Positions 59,670 through 64,000 of a stretch of DNA of 64,000 nucleotides are shown in pieces. The stretch is from Anniella stebbinsi (Eukaryota > Chordata > Lepidosauria > Squamata > Anniellidae). The notes under the pieces were generated by a model. The model was given only the letters and a program-made list of their open reading frames with translations. It made no database searches and was not told the origin of the DNA. Both the position numbers and the translations under genes were made by a program. Numbering within the stretch: the first letter of the stretch is position 1; every line of letters begins with the position of its first letter. Location: assembly GCA_029215795.1 (NCBI GenBank), contig JARDYH010000005.1:34044001-34108000 (forward strand). Direction: 5' to 3'.

Positions 59670-60268
59670 ATGATGTGGCTGCAAAAAAAGCAAATGCTAA
59701 TTTGGGCTGCATTCATAGAAATATAGCTTCCAAATCGTGCAAGGTACTGGTTCTCCTGCATTCGGCACTGGGTAGACCTCATCTTGAGTATTGTGTCCAG
59801 TTCTGGGCACCACACTTTAAGAAGGATGCAGACAAGCTGGAGCGTGTTCAGAGGAGGGCAAAGACCATGATCAGGGGTCTGGAGACAAAGTCCTATGAGG
59901 AGAGACTGAAAGAACTGGGCATGTTTATCCTTGAGAAGAGAAGATTCAATTAAGGGGAGACATGATGAAACGTTGTCACACAGAGGAGGGCCAGGATCTC
60001 TTCTTGATCATCCCCAGGGTGCAGGACACAGAATAATGGACTCAAGTTACAGGAAGCCAGATTCCGGCTGGACATCAGGAAAAACTTCCTGACTCTTAGA
60101 GCAGTACGACAATGAAACCAATTATTTTGGGAGGTTGTGGGCTCTCCCACACTAGACAGACATCTACCAGGTATGTTTTAAAGTGGATTCCTTCATTGAG
60201 CAGGGGGTTGGACTCAATGGCCTTATAGGCCCCTTCCAACTCTACTACTCTATGATTCTATGATTCTA
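59670..60268 (+). mobile_element. CR1 LINE 3' fragment (continuation)
   Basis: [36 protein letters not shown] and [17 protein letters not shown] are the CR1 RT C-terminus. The 3' UTR ends with TTGGACTCAATGGCC and ATGATTCTATGATTC. The ORF is broken after 59953. Confidence 0.9.
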
Positions 60269-60649
60269 AGTGCCTACTTCCTGAAGAGATAGTCATCGGT
60301 GAAGGTATCAGCAACCTGAACCTACGCTGCAGCAACTATCCACTCAGCCATGGTGCTGGCTGTGTCACATCTACTGCTACTTCCTGGCAATGACAGGTAA
60401 GGGCAGAAAGGCTCCCTTTTCCTGTTATTGCTATACCATGGCCACCAGCAGTTTCACCAAGTGAACTGCCTCGCGGGCTGCTCTGGAAATCTACTCAGAG
60501 GTTTTGGTGGAATCCAGAAAAGGAAATCAAGTTCATAATTTCATCGCTGGCCTGGCACTGAGTGGCTCTGCTCATGTCTAGTTCCTTTCTTCATAGTTTG
60601 GCCAGTAGATTGCGTTCCCCGCCACCACCACCTTCAGTATTTATATAGT

Positions 60650-60850
60650 GCTTTCCTGAAATGCTCCATGAACATGAACTGAGGAATAACAAGCTTCTTA
60701 GATAAACAGGCTTTGTTATCTCCATTTACAGATGTGGGGGTCAGGCAGAGATAGAGTGGCTTACCTAAGGCAACCCAGAAAGTTCATGGCTAAGTAGAAA
60801 ATTGAAGTAGAAATTACTCTGTTCTCAGATCATGCTCTTTACTGAATGCT
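60650..60850. repeat. Possible SINE/MIR-like remnant
   Basis: TTATATAGTGCTTTCCTGAA, then TCAGGCAGAGATAGAGTGGC and GGCAACCCAGAAAGTTCATGG resemble the conserved middle of MIR-like SINEs. Decayed. Confidence 0.45.
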
Positions 60851-61200
60851 GCAAGGATAAACAAAGGTATAATATAACCTAATGCTTATATAGACAGAGT
60901 GGTGTAAAAGGAAAAGAAAAAGACCCTATAAAGAGATAGTAGCTGTTTGCAAGGGAAATGGATGTTCATAGTGCCCTAATCAAGGACAAACATAAAAACA
61001 GAGATATTGGCCACTTCTGTCTGCAGGTAAGAGACACCAGAGCAAAGTATGGCCCCTTTTCTTACCTCTGCAACATTTGCATTACCTTTATTTCTTTTGT
61101 TCATCATTTATTTCTTTTGTTCACTTTTGTTTACCACTACGCTGCAAGGATGAACAAAAGTATGATGATATATACCATAATGCTTATATAGACTGAGTGT

Positions 61201-61202
<2 letters not shown>

Positions 61203-61235
<33 letters not shown>
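61203..61235. repeat. (GA)n microsatellite
   Basis: About 16 GA units, 80 bp upstream of the exon 7 acceptor. Confidence 0.95.
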
Positions 61236-61237
<2 letters not shown>

Positions 61238-61316
61238 AGAGCAAAGAAATCCTCAGTGTGACTCCATTTCTTTCCTCTGCAACAGTTTCATTTTGTTTGT
61301 TTCTTTTGTTCACCAG

Positions 61317-61424
61317 ACTGGAAAGACTATGATGGCAGAGAGCCTAGGCACAGGGGACAGATTGAAGCACTGGAACGTTTGCTGCAGCAGGTTAGAGCGT
61401 CTCGTCCAAGTTACAGTTGCCGAG
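61317..61424 (+). CDS. ANKFN1: ANKFN1 coding exon 7
   Basis: The acceptor TTGTTCACCAG ends at 61316. After completing Asn the frame reads WKDYDGREPRHRGQIEALER and then LLQQVRASRPSYSCR, about residues 299-334. It is charged, with a short predicted helix (IEALERLLQQVRA) directly after the FN3 domain. Family knowledge: this begins the long conserved region C-terminal to FN3 that characterises ANKFN1 and wide awake proteins. The exon ends in phase 1, and the donor GTAAGG is good. A GA dinucleotide tract and T-rich sequence lie in the 110 bp before the acceptor. The next exon is beyond 64000; I saw no further convincing exon in 61425-64000. Confidence 0.93.
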
Positions 61425-61919
61425 GTAAGGATAAAGTATCTGCGTGGTAGGGCACCAGCCGAAGCCTCCGTGGCGCCTGTAATTTTAGTAGCTTTCTATC
61501 TGGGCCATACCTTCTCATTCATCAGGAAAGGAAAGATATTAATATTGGCCCATCTGGAATCACTTTAGCAGACTATCTCCTCTTGCCTCTCCAAATTGGC
61601 AACGTGGCAAATATTTGAACACAAGCTTTTACGGAAGCGTCTCTCTCTCTCTTTCTCACTCTCTCTCTCTGTTTCTGTCTTATTGTGTCTCTCTGTGTCT
61701 CTCTTTGTCTCCCCCATCTCCCCAGCCTATTAAGCAAAAAAACAAATGTTTAAAGGCTTATTTGCAGATATCACTAATAGATTGAGCTGGAGTTGGTGCC
61801 ATGTTTCTCCGGGCCCTGGGAAAAGGGGCTATCTGTCGTTCCATATTGTACCCCTACAGCATGAGAGAACAGAAGATTGTATCCTTGGGCATGTACAAAA
61901 TGCTTTGCCTTATCACTGT

Positions 61920-62149
61920 GGCTAGATCTACACTAAGCAGGATATAGCGGGATGAAAGTGGGATGAAAGCAGTATATAAAAGGCAGGAGCCACACTACTG
62001 CTTTATAGCGGTATTGAAGTGCACTGATGACCGTTGGGGCCCATTGACACATACTGTATACCGCTATATGGTATGTGGCTCCTGCCTTTTATATACCTCT
62101 TTCATACCGTTTTCATACCGCTATATCCTGCTTGGTGTAGATCCGGCCT
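61920..62149. mobile_element. ATCTACAC-type MITE, long form
   Basis: GGCTAGATCTACACTAAGCA at the left and CTGCTTGGTGTAGATCCGGCC at the right. The arms carry AAAGGCAGGAGCCACAC and GTGGCTCCTGCCTTTTATAT. The middle holds the GACCGTTGGGGCCCA block of the short form, linking the two architectures. Confidence 0.88.
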
Positions 62150-62233
62150 GTGTGCACACAGCTAGCATCACACAACCACTGAAATTCAAGGCGGAGGCTT
62201 CTGGCTATAACTTTCAGCTGCATCTCTCACAGG

Positions 62234-62524
62234 TAGGGATGTTCGAGAAACCTGCAGCGGATTCAAATGAGTTGAGATTTCTATGAATCTGATCTGCGGA
62301 TTCCGTAGCAGACTGGCTTTTTCTGAGTTGCGTGAACTCCATGGACTTGCAGAATAGTGTTTTATTTTCGGAGGGGGGGGTATGCAAATTCACACTTGCA
62401 CTAATGTACAGAAATTCCTGTACATTCCAAAAAAGTTCTGGCTCTGTAAAGGATAAGATGACAGAACAAAAAGACTTCTGACCATCCACAAAATGCAAAC
62501 AGAACTGATTTAATAGCATCCCTG
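62234..62524. mobile_element. TAGGGATGTTCGAGAAA-type MITE
   Basis: The left end TAGGGATGTTCGAGAAACC and the right end AATAGCATCCCTG form a short inverted pair. The interior shares GATTTCTATGAATCTGATC with 57825-58080. No clear target duplication. Confidence 0.6.
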
Positions 62525-62789
62525 CATCCTTATTCAGGAGCCCATATATTTGTGTGTATGTGGCATCAAAGATTCCTGCTTGTTAGTATACATGGAAGGG
62601 GACATGTATGCATGAGCCCACATGCACGCATTAGTAGGAAAGATGGTGGCTCTAGCAGGGGTCAAGATTGATCTTCTCAACAGGAACTTTATGGTAGTTG
62701 TCTGGGTCTAACTCCACCCTGGGTCTACTCATGCTGGCGATAGGTGAACATCTAGTATTATATGTTGCAACATTTGAATTACATTAGAA

Positions 62790-63111
62790 TAGGGTGACCA
62801 GATAAAATCCAGGTCAGGGCTCATGTAACTTTAACAGTTGTAGAGAAAAGGGAATTTCAGCCAGTGTCATTTGTATGCAATTAGTTCCTGGTGAAATTCC
62901 CTCTTCATCACAACAGTTAAAGTTGCAGGAGTCCTGCCTTTTTTAAAAAATATGGTCACTCTAGTATAGTGCCTGCACCTTTAATTGTTGTGATGAAGAG
63001 GGAATATCACCAGGAACTAACTGCATACAAATGACTCTGGCTGAAATTCCCTTTTTTCTACAACTGTTAAAGTTACATGAGCCCTGACCTGGATTTTATC
63101 TGGTCACCCTA
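62790..63111. mobile_element. Palindromic hAT-type MITE (GACCATATG family)
   Basis: TAGGGTGACCAGATAAAATC at the left pairs with GATTTTATCTGGTCACCCTA at the right, perfectly. Two arms fold around about 62945-62965. The flanking octamers CATTAGAA and AATTAGAA match at 7 of 8. Confidence 0.9.
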
Positions 63112-64000
63112 AATTAGAACAACTTGGCTAGTGACAAAAGGATGGTGCTTTAAATTCTCTATGAGACAGGTCCAACTAATAATGAAAAAGAGGTGAACAA
63201 GTGTGAAACAAGCAAAACTCTGCATTTTCAATGAAACAGTTTCCCTTCTACCCAAACTGTAGAGAGAGTTTGAAGCTCAGCAGGTCCTTTGCTCTTCTTT
63301 TGTGGAAGACAGACTTTGCTTTTGATAGCATGGACACCAGGGCAGCAGCTTGAGAGATTTTTAAAAGGTTTTAAAAGGCTTTGTTCACTATGCTGTTGAA
63401 AAGTGATTTTTTATTATTAAAAAATTCCAGAAAATATGATCTCTTGTTGAAATTATGGCTTTGATGCAAAGCAACTTGGGCTTTATGTTGTTGTTGTTTT
63501 TTAGAAGCAGAGCAGGAATCAAACTGTTAGGCCGTTTTGATTGTTCCCCCTGCTCTTTCACCCATCATCATCCCAGGTTGAATCAAAATGATTTAAGTCC
63601 ACTGAAGTACAGTAAGGGCAAAACAAATTCCTTGGCAGATTCTGCAGGAGGAAGCCTTGGTTCCTTTGTGTGCAACAATTATGACTATCAAAGGTCTGCA
63701 TGCTCCTCTTGTAACTATAGCAACATACACACAAAGGGAAAATGCCCTTTGAAAAGGATTTGAGACGTTGCATGGAAATAAGTATTTTCCCCACCCACCC
63801 CACCCCCATCTAATTAGAGGTCGTGTAAGCATTCTGATTTATAGTGCATTTGAAACTGAGGTGGCAGGTATTACTCTCGCTTCACTAGCATCTGTTTTCA
63901 TGCGCAATTGATAGCAAAACCATTTCTTTTTTACTCTGAAGCATGGGCCAGATTGGGACACTTACATGGGCATAGGGGGGCTTTAAACCTTTACACAACA

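Larger units (their letters stand above)
50873..61316 (+). other. ANKFN1: ANKFN1 intron 6 (10.4 kb)
   Basis: GTAGGT donor, CAG acceptor. It holds MITEs at 51434, 55362 and 58908, an L2 tail at 52466, and CR1 fragments at 54008, 58230 and 59670. The stretches 51685-52465, 52691-53537, 55684-57824 and 60269-61202 show no gene. A TAGGGATGTGCA-like start lies at 56219 without a partner end, and 51130-51290 may be an old repeat. Confidence 0.85.
5324..64000 (+). other. ANKFN1: ANKFN1 gene, 5' coding part (7 exons; continues past the window)
   Basis: Seven exons share one strand and one frame. Coding lengths are 186, 211, 195, 114, 98, 91 and 108 nt, with junction phases 0,1,1,1,0,1 and phase 1 at the right edge. 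Joined, they encode about 334 residues: a basic Ser-rich N-terminus, an ankyrin segment (about residues 66-130), a helical linker ending in a W-x-W motif, and an FN3 domain (about 198-300). This order is that of ANKFN1. From family knowledge, fly relatives act in circadian arousal and in neural asymmetric division as cytoplasmic or membrane-associated scaffolds; no enzymatic role is known. Introns 1 to 6 are about 13.1, 7.6, 2.3, 19.4, 2.3 and 10.4 kb. The C-terminal half is not in the window. No promoter or CpG island was recognised at the 5' side. Confidence 0.93.
61425..64000 (+). other. ANKFN1: ANKFN1 intron 7, start (continues)
   Basis: GTAAGG donor at 61425. A CT-rich tract lies at about 61640-61710 and MITEs at 61920, 62234 and 62790. 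Nothing exon-like was found from 63112 to 64000; ORFs there are short and lack domains. Confidence 0.8.

Noticed and set aside
63455..63763. Possible additional ANKFN1 exon near the right edge
   Set aside because: There is no acceptor/donor pair with phase 1 entry and no similarity to the expected downstream ANKFN1 sequence; the ORF lacks domains.

Overview
This is vertebrate nuclear DNA, most likely from a squamate reptile (lizard-like). The density of L2 and CR1 LINE fragments with AATA-type tails, the many short hAT-type inverted-repeat elements, and one conserved vertebrate gene with long introns all point there. Species cannot be named from the sequence. There is no bacterial or viral gene organisation.

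The only host gene I can support is ANKFN1 (ankyrin repeat and fibronectin type III domain containing 1, the vertebrate relative of Drosophila wide awake/banderuola), on the + strand. Seven coding exons lie at 5324-5526 (ATG at 5341), 18604-18814, 26425-26619, 28921-29034, 48419-48516, 50782-50872 and 61317-61424. All splice junctions are GT-AG, phases agree at every junction, and the joined frame has no stop for 334 codons. They encode the N-terminal region, the ankyrin segment, a linker and one complete FN3 domain. The C-terminal half lies beyond the right edge, and the promoter and any 5' UTR exons lie left of the window or were not recognised.

Everything else is intron or upstream sequence filled with mobile elements. 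Upstream (1-5323): a nearly intact, 5'-truncated L2 (1531-2881) with target-site duplications, plus MITEs. Intron 1 (5527-18603): a reverse L2, a hAT-like MITE carrying a CpG-rich block (10943-11440), and an L2 with a 5' hairpin inserted in a SINE (14155-14892). Intron 2 (18815-26424): a TTAGACTAGC-type tandem array (19089-19770) and a second copy of the CpG-carrying MITE family. Intron 3 (26620-28920) is short and holds a diverged copy of the repeat found at the left edge of the window. Intron 4 (29035-48418): three large foldback elements (30274-31622, 38508-41671, 42612-43757) with the same TAGGGRTGTGCA ends, 8-bp target duplications and different interiors. Intron 5 (48517-50781) has an exact 87-bp tandem duplication. 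Intron 6 (50873-61316): CR1 copies and palindromic MITEs. Intron 7 (from 61425): two more palindromic MITEs.

The strongest candidate for something undescribed is the foldback family in intron 4, especially the 3.2-kb copy. Its near-identical arms are built from about 150-bp monomers in a 453-bp higher-order repeat. The set looks like hAT-mobilised satellite or hairpin cargo inside a transcribed gene.
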